From a virus: DNA of 26,498 bases. Under the pieces are notes generated by a model that saw only the letters and a program-made list of their open reading frames with translations, was not told where the DNA came from and did not search any database. The DNA is taken from positions 1 through 26,498 of IMG/VR virus record IMGVR_UViG_3300047352_000094; one strand, given 5' to 3'. The translations under genes were made by a program, and so were the position numbers. This document shows, piece by piece, positions 1 through 9,035 of this stretch (the first letter of the stretch is position 1; each line of letters opens with the position of its first letter).

Positions 1-1446
1 AAGCCGCAACCCGGCATGATGCTTCCGCCAGGCCCAGCAGGTAATATTAAGAATATGGGCGCTCCTCAACCTAGCCCAGCATCAGGCGGCAAAGGCGGTG
101 GTGTTCAAGCGCCTCCAAGCATGGCTTTACCACCAAGGTTCGATCAGGTTGATGGCCCTGTAGTTGGCTCACCTGCTGTACAAGCTCCTGTTGCACCAGC
201 ACAGCCAAGCATCTATCAACAGGCCGCAACTGGTATCGGTAGAGCAATGGATACGACTACCGGCGAACTATCGTTTCAACCATCTGCAATACAAGGCATG
301 GGTTACGCAGCGCAAAATGTCAGGCCAGATGTTGGTCCATACGCAGGCAACATAAGCGCACCTAGAGTGGGTTATGCAGGCGATGTAACTGGTATGGGCT
401 ATACAGCTAGAGATGTCAGCGCGCCGACTATGGGGTACGCGGGTGACGTTACCGGGATGGGTTACTCAGCGCCAAGCATTGCGCAGAACATTGGTCAGTT
501 TGTAAACCCTTTTGAGCAACAGGTTGTATCTGGCGCGTTAAGCGACATTGAGCGGCAGCGTCAAATGACAGCCAACCAGCTTGCGTCTCAGTTTGGCGCG
601 GCAAAGGCGTTTGGTGGGTCACGACAAGCCATTCAAGAGGCGGAGCTAGCAAAGTCAGCTTTAGAGCAGGGCGCTAGCACAGCGGCTTCTTTGAGACAGC
701 AAGGCTTCGGTCAGGCGCTACAAGCAGCGGGCCAGCAAGCTCAGATGGGCGCACGCGCACAGGAGTTTGGCTTAGGCCAGGGACTGCAAGCGCAGTTAGC
801 CAATCAAGCAGCAAGACAGCGATTTGGTGAGTTTGGCGCACAGCAAGATGTACAGACACAACTGGCTAACCAAGCCGCGCAAGCAAGAGCTTCAGAATTC
901 GGAGCAGGTCAAAGCATCCAAGCACAACTTGCCAATCAAGCGGCACGTCAAAGGTTCGGAGAGTTCGGGGCTGGACAGGATATCCAAGCGCAATTGGCCA
1001 ACCAAGCCGCACGTCAACGATTTGGTGAGCTGGGTGCAGGGCAGAGCATACAGGCTCAATTGGCTAACCAAGCGGCTCAAGCTAGGGCGCAAGAGTTCGG
1101 TCTGGGTCAGGGTATGCAGGCACAGCTCGCTAATCAGTCGGCACGTCTTGCAGGCTCACAGCAACGCCTCGGAGCGGCCTCACAACTCGGTTCACTAGCC
1201 AACCTTGGCTTTGGCATGGGTCAGACCATACAAGGTCAGATGGGCCAGCAGGGAGCGCTACAGCAACAGCTACAGCAGCAGATCATGAATCAGGCTCAGC
1301 AGCAGTTTGAAGGCTTCCGTAACTACCCAGCTCAGGCATTAGGTTACTACGCTCAGGCTCTGGGTGCCACACCTGTACCACAATCAAGCACGACATCACG
1401 ACAGCCAGGCCTGTTTGATTACTTAACATTAGGGATGAGCTTGTAA
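1..1446 (+). CDS. Repetitive virion/ejection-type protein, probably 5' partial
   Basis: The frame is open from base 1. The first ATG is at 16, but no ribosome binding site precedes it, so the true start probably lies upstream; from 16 the protein has 476 residues. It is rich in Gln, Ala and Gly. Residues about 95-155 hold several copies of a GYAxDV / MGY motif. Residues about 254-378 hold tandem 22-residue units of the type GQxIQAQLANQAARQRFGEF, predicted to be helical and coiled-coil prone. The C-terminus is Gln-rich. It is followed by virion-type genes and then the portal gene, so a role as an internal, ejected or tail-associated structural protein is inferred. No catalytic motif was seen. 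Repeat units conserve the peptide while codons differ. Confidence 0.6.
   Translation, partial: KPQPGMMLPPGPAGNIKNMGAPQPSPASGGKGGGVQAPPSMALPPRFDQVDGPVVGSPAVQAPVAPAQPSIYQQAATGIGRAMDTTTGELSFQPSAIQGMGYAAQNVRPDVGPYAGNISAPRVGYAGDVTGMGYTARDVSAPTMGYAGDVTGMGYSAPSIAQNIGQFVNPFEQQVVSGALSDIERQRQMTANQLASQFGAAKAFGGSRQAIQEAELAKSALEQGASTAASLRQQGFGQALQAAGQQAQMGARAQEFGLGQGLQAQLANQAARQRFGEFGAQQDVQTQLANQAAQARASEFGAGQSIQAQLANQAARQRFGEFGAGQDIQAQLANQAARQRFGELGAGQSIQAQLANQAAQARAQEFGLGQGMQAQLANQSARLAGSQQRLGAASQLGSLANLGFGMGQTIQGQMGQQGALQQQLQQQIMNQAQQQFEGFRNYPAQALGYYAQALGATPVPQSSTTSRQPGLFDYLTLGMSL
370..465 (+). repeat. Duplicated GYAGDVTGMGY peptide with recoded codons
   Basis: Two copies of the same 11-residue peptide are encoded at 370-402 and 433-465, within a wider series of MGY repeats that begins near 298. 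Every degenerate codon differs between the two copies (10 of 10; only the single-codon Met is identical). Confidence 0.85.
775..1150 (+). repeat. Tandem 66-bp coding repeats, about 5.5 units
   Basis: Units begin at 775, 841, 907, 973, 1039 and 1105, each 22 codons long, the last one diverging after about 15 codons. All share the core Q-[AT]-QLANQ. The core leucine is encoded as TTA, CTG, CTT, TTG, TTG and CTC in successive units, so the DNA is much less repetitive than the protein. Confidence 0.9.
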
Positions 1447-1447
1447 A

Positions 1448-1747
1448 ATGGTAGCCACCGATCAAGATCCGCAACAGCAAACATACCAAGGGCTTCTAGA
1501 TTTCTTAATTAAGGAAGAAGAGAAGCGAAATGCGATTCGGCAGGCTGCTAATAACGTAGGTAGCGCGGCTGCAATGATGCAGCAATTTGATGTCGCATCA
1601 CCAAGGTTGGCCGGTATGGGGGGAGGCTTATTGCAACAACCAATGCACCCAGAAATGTCAGCGCCAGGTCAAGGCATAATGGGCATGACGCCACAAGGTG
1701 ACGCAGATAAACTGGCAAAAATGAAAGCATTTTTAGGGCTTGGTTGA
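1448..1747 (+). CDS. Small virion-region protein, unknown function
   Basis: This 99-residue protein starts with ATG one base after the stop of the repetitive gene and ends just before the next gene, so it is probably translationally coupled to both. Residues about 14-40 are charged and helical (LLDFLIKEEEKRNAIRQAA). The second half is rich in Met, Gly and Pro, a composition shared with its neighbours. No catalytic motif, signal peptide or membrane segment is visible. The position between two virion-type proteins suggests a structural or assembly role, but I do not recognise the family. Confidence 0.65.
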   Translation: MVATDQDPQQQTYQGLLDFLIKEEEKRNAIRQAANNVGSAAAMMQQFDVASPRLAGMGGGLLQQPMHPEMSAPGQGIMGMTPQGDADKLAKMKAFLGLG

Positions 1748-1766
1748 GGTTCAAAGGAATAAAATT

Positions 1767-3158
1767 ATGGCAGGAATGATGACAGGTCAGGCTGTTCCAC
1801 CTAGAGCAAGCTCCAGCGAAGAAGATGAAGAGCGCAGAATGATGCAGATGATGGAGCTGATGCAACAGCGTCGCGCTCCTAATGCTGCAATAGCTATGAC
1901 GCCACAAGCGCAACAGCAAATGCAAAACTTTCAAGCTGGCCGTCAGCAAGCGGCTCAGCCTTTACAGTCGGTAAGCGGTGGTTCTGGTACTGCTAAGCCC
2001 GAAGCGCCAGGCTTGCTAAGCCGATTAGGAAGAGCTGGGCTTGATCGACTACAAGACCCTGAGTCACGCGCTCGCATAGCGATGGCCCTCAACAGTATGC
2101 GCCTCCAACCAGATCAAGGCTTAGCACGATCATTACAAGGCAGGGCTGAAGGCATTCAAGAAAGAAGGCAACAAGCTAGTCAAGCAAACAGAACAGCAGC
2201 GTTTCTCCGGGCGGAAGGCAGTGAAAATCTTGCCGACCTTATCCATCAACAGCCTGATCTTGCTGCTTTCGCTCTCAAGCAGCATTACGAAATAAAAACG
2301 CGCCAACCTACAACTCTGGAACAAAAAATAGCTACCTTACAGGCGGCTTATCCTAATAAAACTCCTCAAGAAATTGCACAGCTTGCGTCGGGAATACAAA
2401 ACTTTGATATTAAGCCGGGCAAAGAAGTCAATAAAATGTTTGGCTCAGATTTGCCAGAGGGCCGCTTGTATAAAGTAAATTCTGTTACTGGAGAGGTTAC
2501 GGGAATTGAAGGTGCGCCGGACACTCCATCAGACACTTCGTTAATCAAAGAATATAGATTCGCAAAAGACAATGAGGGATTTAAAGGTAGTTTTGAAGAA
2601 TTTATGCGAATTCGATATCCCGCATCTGACCCGGCAAGTAAGCCCCTAAGCCAAGGAGAGTCAAATGCCACTGGATTTTACAGCCGCGTTTTAGAGTCGC
2701 ACAGACTCTTACTGCAACCTACAGATCAAGGCTTGTTAGAAGAACAAGGCACTAGCTTTAGCAATGCAATGCTTGAAAAAGACCCCACAGGGTTAGCGCG
2801 CTATGCAATGGCTGATGAGTACAAAAGATACGAGCAAGCAAAACGAGATTTTATCAACGCAAATCTAAGACGAGAATCTGGAGCTGCAATTCAACCCAGC
2901 GAGTTTGATAGCGCTGAGAAGCAATATTTCCCAGTGCCTGGTGACTCTCCTGCGGTAATAGCGCAAAAACGACGGAACCGAGAAACGGTTATCAATGCGT
3001 TACGTGTAGCTTCGGGAGCTGGGGCAGATAGATTGGGCATCTCAGCGAGTGTGGTTGGAAATACGGTAGTGTTCCCTTCTGGGCGCTCTGTGGTCGCAAA
3101 AGACGTTCAAACAGCAATTGCGATGGCAGATGAATTTAACAGAGGGCAAAAGCAATGA
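1767..3158 (+). CDS. Putative internal virion / DNA ejection protein
   Basis: I chose the ATG at 1767 because AAAGGA lies 8 bases upstream; a TTG at 1740 would add nine residues and overlap the previous gene. The product has 463 residues. Its first 90 residues are Met/Gln-rich and low in complexity. Residues about 105-200 are helical, with repeated ARIAMALNSM-like segments. The C-terminal part has a stretch around DFINANLRRESGAAIQPSEF followed by YFPVPGDSP, a motif I associate with phage virion or ejection proteins encoded near podovirus portals. No enzyme motif was seen. The gene overlaps the next by ATGA, so the two are probably co-translated. Confidence 0.6.
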   Translation: MAGMMTGQAVPPRASSSEEDEERRMMQMMELMQQRRAPNAAIAMTPQAQQQMQNFQAGRQQAAQPLQSVSGGSGTAKPEAPGLLSRLGRAGLDRLQDPESRARIAMALNSMRLQPDQGLARSLQGRAEGIQERRQQASQANRTAAFLRAEGSENLADLIHQQPDLAAFALKQHYEIKTRQPTTLEQKIATLQAAYPNKTPQEIAQLASGIQNFDIKPGKEVNKMFGSDLPEGRLYKVNSVTGEVTGIEGAPDTPSDTSLIKEYRFAKDNEGFKGSFEEFMRIRYPASDPASKPLSQGESNATGFYSRVLESHRLLLQPTDQGLLEEQGTSFSNAMLEKDPTGLARYAMADEYKRYEQAKRDFINANLRRESGAAIQPSEFDSAEKQYFPVPGDSPAVIAQKRRNRETVINALRVASGAGADRLGISASVVGNTVVFPSGRSVVAKDVQTAIAMADEFNRGQKQ

Positions 3159-4735
3159 CAGAAGAAGAGTTGATTAAAAAATATAGTTCTGACTTGCTCA
3201 CAGACGATCAAACGGAGCAGCCTGTAGCAGTAGCTGAAGAGCCAGCTACAATGACTGCGGGACAGGTGGCTGGTAGTGCAATTATGAATCTGCCGGGGTC
3301 ACTGTATCAGCTTGGCGCTGATGTTGTTGGTGCTGCACTCAGCCCAATAGAAACGGCAAAAACTGTTTTAGATTTAGGCGCAGGCGCTCTACAGGAAGCA
3401 TTGCCTGAAGGTGTGGTACAAGCGATAGGTGAAGACCCAGAGAGCAGGGAGTTGGCGCGCCAAGTCGGTCAAATGTACGTTGATCGCTACGGAAGTGTAG
3501 AAAAAGCGAAACGCACTTTTGCTAGTGACCCCGCTGGTTTTTTAGGCGATGTATCTACGCTATTTGGTGTTGGCGGCGCGACAGTACCAGGCCGAGTAGG
3601 GGCGTCGCTATCGAGGGCTGCCGCAGTAACTGAGCCGACTGCATTGGCAGTTAAAGGCGCAGCAAAGGTTGCAAGTAAGGCTGTGCCTATTACAGCAGGG
3701 GCGTTAGGCGTTACGACAGGCGTTGGCGATGCGCCGATACGAGAGGCGTTTGAGGCAGGTCGTGAAGGCGGTGAGCGAGGTGAAATGCTCACAACGCAAA
3801 TGAGAGGTCAAGGCGACCCTCTTGTGGTCATTGATGCCGCAAAGCAAGGTCTAACGCAAATGCGTCGAAGCATGATGCAACGCTACCGATCACAAATGCA
3901 GGAAGTCGGCAAAGCGCAAGAACCAATCCGTATGCGTCCTATTTATGATATAGCTGAAGCGGCAATGGAGCGTGCTACTTTTGGGCGTGAAATTACAGAT
4001 GCAAATGCCGCAAGAGCTATAGCGGCTGTGCAAGATAAAGTGATGCAATGGGCAAAACTAGACCCAGCAATCTACCACACAGCAGAGGGCATTGATGCGC
4101 TAAAAAGGTCTGTTGGCGCAATTATCGATAACATTCCAATGGAGCAGCGCAACGCGCGCGCAGCGGTGCAAAGCATCTATGATCAAATACGGTCAGAGAT
4201 TAGCGCGCAAGCCCCCATATATTCTGATGCCATGAAAGATTATAGTCAGGCCGCAGAATTAATTACAGAAATCGAAAGAACCTTGAGCCTCAATCCGAAA
4301 GCCACTGTTGATACGCAACTACGCAAACTGCAGTCTGTGATGCGCGACAATGTTCAAACAAATTATGGGCAACGCACTCGTTTAGCAGAACAGCTCGAAA
4401 TGTCTGGCGGGGTTCCATTTAGGGCGGGACTTGCAGGTCAAGCGTTGCAACCTTACGCGCCCCGTGGAGCCGCGAGGTTTGGCGTGGGGCCATTAACATT
4501 ACAACAAGCGGCATCTGGGAACATACCGGTCGCAGCAACAATGGCGGCTGGATCTTCTCCAAGGTTAGTTGGTGAAACGGCTTATCGGGCTGGGCAAGTC
4601 GCTGGAATCGGACAAGATATTGCAGGCGGCGCAAGATCGGCAGGACAGCAAATTCCTCTGGGCCTGTTAAATATGATTACTGATCCTCTTACACGCAGCA
4701 TTCTATTCCAAGCAGGAAGAGCGCAAGGCTTATAA
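3155..4735 (+). CDS. Putative internal virion protein
   Basis: This 526-residue protein starts at an ATG overlapping the upstream stop (ATGA). After an acidic N-terminus of about 30 residues comes a segment of the form GQVAGSAIMNLPGSLYQLG, then Ala/Gly-rich amphipathic helices (about 40-190). I have seen that arrangement in internal virion proteins of podovirus-like phages. Residues about 210-420 form a long charged helical region that probably oligomerises, and the C-terminus is Ala/Gly/Pro-rich. It sits directly before the portal gene, which fits a protein packed in the head and ejected with the DNA. No lysozyme or transglycosylase motif is evident. The functional call rests on composition and context. 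Confidence 0.55.
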   Translation: MTEEELIKKYSSDLLTDDQTEQPVAVAEEPATMTAGQVAGSAIMNLPGSLYQLGADVVGAALSPIETAKTVLDLGAGALQEALPEGVVQAIGEDPESRELARQVGQMYVDRYGSVEKAKRTFASDPAGFLGDVSTLFGVGGATVPGRVGASLSRAAAVTEPTALAVKGAAKVASKAVPITAGALGVTTGVGDAPIREAFEAGREGGERGEMLTTQMRGQGDPLVVIDAAKQGLTQMRRSMMQRYRSQMQEVGKAQEPIRMRPIYDIAEAAMERATFGREITDANAARAIAAVQDKVMQWAKLDPAIYHTAEGIDALKRSVGAIIDNIPMEQRNARAAVQSIYDQIRSEISAQAPIYSDAMKDYSQAAELITEIERTLSLNPKATVDTQLRKLQSVMRDNVQTNYGQRTRLAEQLEMSGGVPFRAGLAGQALQPYAPRGAARFGVGPLTLQQAASGNIPVAATMAAGSSPRLVGETAYRAGQVAGIGQDIAGGARSAGQQIPLGLLNMITDPLTRSILFQAGRAQGL

Positions 4736-4737
4736 TT

Positions 4738-6834
4738 ATGACTTTAAAACCAATGACAGATCAGGACATTGAGGGTATTGCACGCGAGGCTGTGCAAGAT
4801 GCTGTCGATTTCTGTGAATCGGAAATTGCTGAAGATCGAATCAAGGCGCAGCGTTACTTTGATGGCGAGACTGACATCGGCGAAGAAGAGGGTCGATCTA
4901 AGGTCGTGTCTACAAAGGTACGTGATACCGTACGGGCTATTAAGCCTTCTCTCATGCGTGTGTTTCTATCGACTGACAAGCCTGTGGAATTTGTTCCCCG
5001 CAACCAGGAAGACGTTGCGATGGCAGAGCAAGCCACAAAGTATATGCACTATCAGTTCAATGAGCTAAACGGCTATAGGGTGCTTAACGATGCAATTCAC
5101 GACGCGCTTGTTAAGAAGGTCGGAGTGGTCAAGGTTTATTGGGATATGTACCAAGACCAAGAGGTATTTAAGTTCCAAGACCTTAATGACATGGAGTTTT
5201 CTGTACTCGTCAATGAAGATGACGTGGAAGTCTTGGAGCATACAACCAAGATGGTCATGGAAATGGACGAGATGGGCATGGAAATTGAATCGCCTCTTCA
5301 TGACCTCAAGATTGCCCGAACAGTTGAGCGCGGCAAGATGTGTATTGAAAGCCTGCCTCCAGAAGAGTTTTTTATTGATCGTAACTCACGCTCGATCGAT
5401 GACTATTATTGTGTTGCTCATCGCACAGAAATGCGCGTTAGTGATTTGGTGGCTATGGGTTATGACTACGAAGAGGTCTACGATCTAAGCGGCTTACAGC
5501 ACTCTGATACGTTCTCTGAGGTAGAGGAGTACCAACGTCGAGGGTATGAAGAAGATTACTCTGACGAGGACGTACAAGACCCCTCAATGCGCCTTGTAGC
5601 GGTCACAGAAGCCTACATGAAGATCGACGTAAATGGCACTGGGGTAGCACAGTTACACAAGGTAACACTCGGCGGTAACCAATATAAGCTATTGGATTAC
5701 GAGCCATGCGGACACATTCCGTTTGCAGTGTTCGAGGTAGACCCCGAGCCACATACATTTTACGGGCGGTCAATCGCTGACCTTATCTTGAACGATCAAG
5801 ATGCTGCGACAGCAATGCTTCGTGGGGTGCTAGATAACGTCGCACTGACTAACAACCCTCGCGTTGAAATCATTGATGGTGCGGTCAATGTAGACGACCT
5901 ACTAAACAACGAGATCGGCGGCATCATCCGGGTCAAGCAGGCGGGTGCTATTCAGCCACAAGCTGTCCCATTTGTCGCAGGCCAGACCCTTTCTGCCTTA
6001 CAGTATTTCGATCAACAAGTAGAAGATAAGACCGGCGTAACAAAGGCGTCTACTGGCTTGTCACCTGATGCCCTGCAAAGCACAACCGCTACCGCTGTCG
6101 CGGCCACTATGCAAGCTCAAGCGGCTCAGATAGAGGTTATGGCTCGCAACCTAGCGGAAGGCGGTATGCGCCAGATGTTCAAGCTCATGCTCAAGTCCAT
6201 GGTCGAGAATGTCGATGAAGAGCAGATGATGCGCTTGCAAGGCCAAAGCTACGTGCCGGTCGATCCACGGTCGTGGAATGTAGGCATGGACGTGTCTATT
6301 AATGTCGGTCTAGGCACAGGAAGAGAAGACCAAAAGGTTGCTGTGTTGAACCAGGCGTTACAGATGCAGATTCAGATATTCCAGTCGTATGGACCGGGTA
6401 ACGGCATGGTCTCATTGTCTAACATCCGCAATACACTGTCGGACATATTGGCGGTCAATGGTGTCCGCAACTCAGAACGCTACTTCATGCCTATCGACCC
6501 AGCTATGGAGCAGCAGATGATGATGCAACAGCAGCAGCAGGGACAGCAGCAAGGCAGCGACCCTAACGCCGCATATATGCAAGCTGAGCAAATGAAGGCG
6601 CAGGTCAAGATGCAGTCAGACCAAATGAAGATTATGGCTAAGTCTCAGCTCGACCAGCAGAAGATGATGCTGGATGCTCAGAAGGCAATGGCTGATGACG
6701 ACTTGAAACGCGATGAGTTGGATCAAGATTTATTGATTAGCGCGGCAGAGATTATTGGAAAGTACGGCACAGCCGTAGATGTAGAACGCATTAAACAGCT
6801 ACAGAACGCACCTAGAACTCCTATGGGTATGTAA
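4738..6834 (+). CDS. Portal protein, P22-type
   Basis: This 698-residue protein would form the dodecameric ring at the capsid vertex through which DNA is packaged and ejected. Its length is close to the P22 portal (about 725). The central region contains a stretch around ESLPPEEFFIDRNSRSIDD and a following SDLVAMGYD, typical of the P22-like portal family, and later PFAVFEVDPEPHTFYGRS, equivalent to the stem and wing region. The last 120 residues are a Gln/Met-rich helical tail (MMMQQQQQGQQQ) resembling the barrel helix of P22-type portals. It precedes a small linker gene, the scaffold and the capsid gene, the usual head-module order. Confidence 0.9.
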   Translation: MTLKPMTDQDIEGIAREAVQDAVDFCESEIAEDRIKAQRYFDGETDIGEEEGRSKVVSTKVRDTVRAIKPSLMRVFLSTDKPVEFVPRNQEDVAMAEQATKYMHYQFNELNGYRVLNDAIHDALVKKVGVVKVYWDMYQDQEVFKFQDLNDMEFSVLVNEDDVEVLEHTTKMVMEMDEMGMEIESPLHDLKIARTVERGKMCIESLPPEEFFIDRNSRSIDDYYCVAHRTEMRVSDLVAMGYDYEEVYDLSGLQHSDTFSEVEEYQRRGYEEDYSDEDVQDPSMRLVAVTEAYMKIDVNGTGVAQLHKVTLGGNQYKLLDYEPCGHIPFAVFEVDPEPHTFYGRSIADLILNDQDAATAMLRGVLDNVALTNNPRVEIIDGAVNVDDLLNNEIGGIIRVKQAGAIQPQAVPFVAGQTLSALQYFDQQVEDKTGVTKASTGLSPDALQSTTATAVAATMQAQAAQIEVMARNLAEGGMRQMFKLMLKSMVENVDEEQMMRLQGQSYVPVDPRSWNVGMDVSINVGLGTGREDQKVAVLNQALQMQIQIFQSYGPGNGMVSLSNIRNTLSDILAVNGVRNSERYFMPIDPAMEQQMMMQQQQQGQQQGSDPNAAYMQAEQMKAQVKMQSDQMKIMAKSQLDQQKMMLDAQKAMADDDLKRDELDQDLLISAAEIIGKYGTAVDVERIKQLQNAPRTPMGM

Positions 6835-6835
6835 C

Positions 6836-7096
6836 TTGAACATCAAAGATCGTGCGGCGCACGTTAAGCGCCTCAAGAGCGATGAATCGTTCAATATGCT
6901 GTTAAACGAAATTAGAGAAGACACGGCCAATGTCTTTCTAAACCCGCACTCTTCTTCGGAAGACCGGGAGGACGCCCATCAAATTGTAAGGGCATTAGCG
7001 AAGATTGAAGATCGCATGGCAGTCATCCTAACGGATGAGGCTATCTTCGATAAACAACAAAGGAGATCAGTACCGTGGAAACGACTGATGAAGTAA
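6836..7096 (+). CDS. Small head-module protein, unknown function
   Basis: This 86-residue protein most likely starts at the TTG at 6836, one base after the portal stop; the next in-frame ATG (6893) would remove about 20 residues of apparently good sequence. No strong ribosome binding site is visible, so translation may depend on coupling to the portal gene. The protein is charged and mostly helical, with no membrane segment. Its 3' end overlaps the scaffold start by 22 bases and carries the AGGAG site that serves the scaffold. Small genes between portal and scaffold are common in podovirus-like head modules, but I cannot assign a function. Confidence 0.6.
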   Translation: MNIKDRAAHVKRLKSDESFNMLLNEIREDTANVFLNPHSSSEDREDAHQIVRALAKIEDRMAVILTDEAIFDKQQRRSVPWKRLMK

Positions 7097-8028
7097 AGTT
7101 CGATGGTTCCATCGAATCAGCAGTAGACCTTCTCGTACAAAACGAGGAGCAAGAGCAGGAAGAAGCGCCCGAAGTCGCAGAAATTGAGGAACCCGAAGAG
7201 GACTCAGAATACGAGGCAGAGGAGCAACCCGAACCTGACGTTGATGAAGATGAATACGAAGTAGCCGAAGAAGAGCAGCCTCAAACTTACACCGTCAAGA
7301 TAGACGGCACGGAGACAGAGGTCACGCTCGATGAGCTACAGCGTGGTTACAGTGGTCAACAGTACATTCAGAAGGGTATGCAGGAAGTCGCTGACCTGCG
7401 CAAGAAAGCTGAAACCGCTAATGCGACACTGGCATCGGCGGGCGAAGCGGTACTCTCGTTGTATCAACAGATGCAACAGCCCGGATTTGCCCAAGCGCCG
7501 ACTCCGCCAGATGAATCCCTAATCGACTCTGATCCAATTGGATACAGGCAAGATAGGGATCGATATGAGCTTGCAAGAGAGAAATATCAACAAGATATGA
7601 CTCAAATGCAGCAAACGCTTGCTTACCAGCAACAAGCTCAACAGCAAGCGCAACAAGCCTACCTAGAACGCGAAATGGAGACGTTACGCCAGGTTATGCC
7701 TGAGTTCTCCGACCCAGAGAAAGCAACTAAGACAAGAGACTCTATGCTACGCATAGGTACAGAAGTCTATGGCTATCAGCCAGAAGAGATCGGAGCTGTG
7801 ATGGATCACCGGGCAATACGTGTATTGAACGACGCCATCAAGTATCAAGAGATCATGAAAGGGAAACAGAAGGCCGTCGAAAAGGCTAAGCCTAAACCCT
7901 CAAATGTTGTGAAAGCTGGATCGAAAAAGACGTCGTCTAATCGCAATCAGAGCAGGCAGGCTCGATCTAAACTTAAACGCTCAGGAAGCATCAACGATGC
8001 AATGAGCTTAATTCTTAATGAGAGGTAA
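7075..8028 (+). CDS. Capsid scaffolding protein
   Basis: The start is a GTG at 7075 with AGGAG 9 bases upstream. The 317-residue product has a very acidic Glu/Asp-rich N-terminal region (about residues 20-72). Next comes the segment YTVKIDGTETEVTLDELQRG (about 74-93), which I recognise from phage scaffold proteins. A long Gln-rich coiled-coil region follows (about 105-210), and the C-terminus is strongly basic (KAKPKPSNVVKAGSKKTSSN). A basic tail that contacts the coat protein is a known feature of scaffolds. The position between portal and major capsid genes supports the call. No protease domain is visible, so the scaffold is probably released rather than self-cleaved. Confidence 0.85.
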   Translation: METTDEVKFDGSIESAVDLLVQNEEQEQEEAPEVAEIEEPEEDSEYEAEEQPEPDVDEDEYEVAEEEQPQTYTVKIDGTETEVTLDELQRGYSGQQYIQKGMQEVADLRKKAETANATLASAGEAVLSLYQQMQQPGFAQAPTPPDESLIDSDPIGYRQDRDRYELAREKYQQDMTQMQQTLAYQQQAQQQAQQAYLEREMETLRQVMPEFSDPEKATKTRDSMLRIGTEVYGYQPEEIGAVMDHRAIRVLNDAIKYQEIMKGKQKAVEKAKPKPSNVVKAGSKKTSSNRNQSRQARSKLKRSGSINDAMSLILNER

Positions 8029-8033
8029 TTATC

Positions 8034-8990
8034 ATGGCTCAGTCCACCAACTCGTTCGATTCTTACGACGCTGTAGGAATACGTGAGGATCTAGAAGACG
8101 TCATCTATGACGTATCACCGGAGGAAACTCCTTTTTACACTGCTTGTGCAAAGCTCAAAGCGAGCAATACCCTGCATGAATGGCAAACGGACAGTTTGCG
8201 TTCTTCAGCAGCTAACGCTCACATTGAAGGCGACGCAACTACTGCAACTGCGCGTACCGCGACTTCACGTCTCGGCAACTACACGCAGATCTTCAAGAAC
8301 GCAGTAAACATTCCTGACACAGACGAAGGTCTGAAGAAGGCAGGTCGTGCAGCAGAAGTAGCGTACCAAATGCTCAAGACTGCAAAAGAGCAGAAGCTCG
8401 ACATCGAGAAGGCTCTTTTCGATAACAACGCGCGCGCTGCTGGTAACAGCACTACCGCCCGTGAGCTTGCTGGTGCGCCTGCGTGGATGATCACTAACGT
8501 GAACTTCCAATCAGGTAACTCTGGTGCAAACCCAACTGGTGACGGAACTGACGCACGTACAGATGACGGAACTCCAACTGCTTTCTCACAGGCTAAGTTT
8601 GACGATGTCATGCAGTCTATCTGGGAGCAGGGCGGAAACCCTGACGTTTGTTACTTGTCAGCTTTCCAGATGAACGTAGCCCTCGGCTTTGCTGGTAATA
8701 ACAACCAGCGTTCTACCGTTAAGGCAGAAGACGAGCGCGTCATCAAGCACATGGATGTCTACGTTACTCCTTGGGGTACAGTAGAGTTCGTTCCTTCGCG
8801 TGAGAACCGTTCGCGTGACGTATTCATCATGCAGTCTGATATGTGGGCTGTTGGTGTATTGCGTCCAACCAAGAACATCGCTCTTGCGAAGACTGGTGAC
8901 TCCACTACACGTCAGGTAACAACTGAGCTTACTCTTATTTGTAAGAACGAGAAGGCTTCAGGTATTATTGCCGACAACACTACTTCTTAA
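8034..8990 (+). CDS. Major capsid protein, SU10-type (HK97 fold)
   Basis: The ATG at 8034 has AGAGG 8 bases upstream. The 318-residue protein would form the hexamers and pentamers of the head. The N-terminus (NSFDSYDAVGIREDLEDVIY, then PEETPFYTACAKL) and the segment ending in HIEGDATTA match the SU10-like major capsid family, an HK97-fold group. The central ERVIKHMDVYVTPWGTVEFV and C-terminal IALAKTGDSTTRQVTTELTL segments also fit. Length is typical and no N-terminal delta domain is present, consistent with a separate scaffold. A strong intrinsic terminator follows at once, so capsid transcripts can end here. Confidence 0.9.
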   Translation: MAQSTNSFDSYDAVGIREDLEDVIYDVSPEETPFYTACAKLKASNTLHEWQTDSLRSSAANAHIEGDATTATARTATSRLGNYTQIFKNAVNIPDTDEGLKKAGRAAEVAYQMLKTAKEQKLDIEKALFDNNARAAGNSTTARELAGAPAWMITNVNFQSGNSGANPTGDGTDARTDDGTPTAFSQAKFDDVMQSIWEQGGNPDVCYLSAFQMNVALGFAGNNNQRSTVKAEDERVIKHMDVYVTPWGTVEFVPSRENRSRDVFIMQSDMWAVGVLRPTKNIALAKTGDSTTRQVTTELTLICKNEKASGIIADNTTS

Positions 8991-9000
8991 TTGAGTGGCT

Positions 9001-9024
9001 GGGGGCTTCGGCCCCCTTTTTTTT
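9001..9024 (+). terminator. Intrinsic terminator after the capsid gene
   Basis: A perfect 6-bp GC stem (GGGGGC 9001-9006, GCCCCC 9011-9016) is closed by a UUCG tetraloop and followed by eight T (9017-9024). It is a textbook rho-independent terminator, 10 bases after the capsid stop, and would separate abundant capsid message from the following genes. Confidence 0.95.
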
Positions 9025-9035
9025 AAGGACGCACT

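Noticed and set aside
824-1198. 124-aa second frame inside the repetitive gene
   Set aside because: Its periodicity only mirrors the 66-bp repeats of the main frame. The residues are basic and random-looking with no motif, unlike the nested frame in the methyltransferase.
1548-1949. 133-aa minus-strand reading frame
   Set aside because: It lies opposite three + strand coding regions and has Leu/His/Cys-rich shadow composition, with no ribosome site.
4769-5488. Two + strand frames (99 and 132 aa) inside the portal gene
   Set aside because: The portal frame is strongly supported. These frames have no motifs and unusual Trp/Arg/Cys content typical of shadows.
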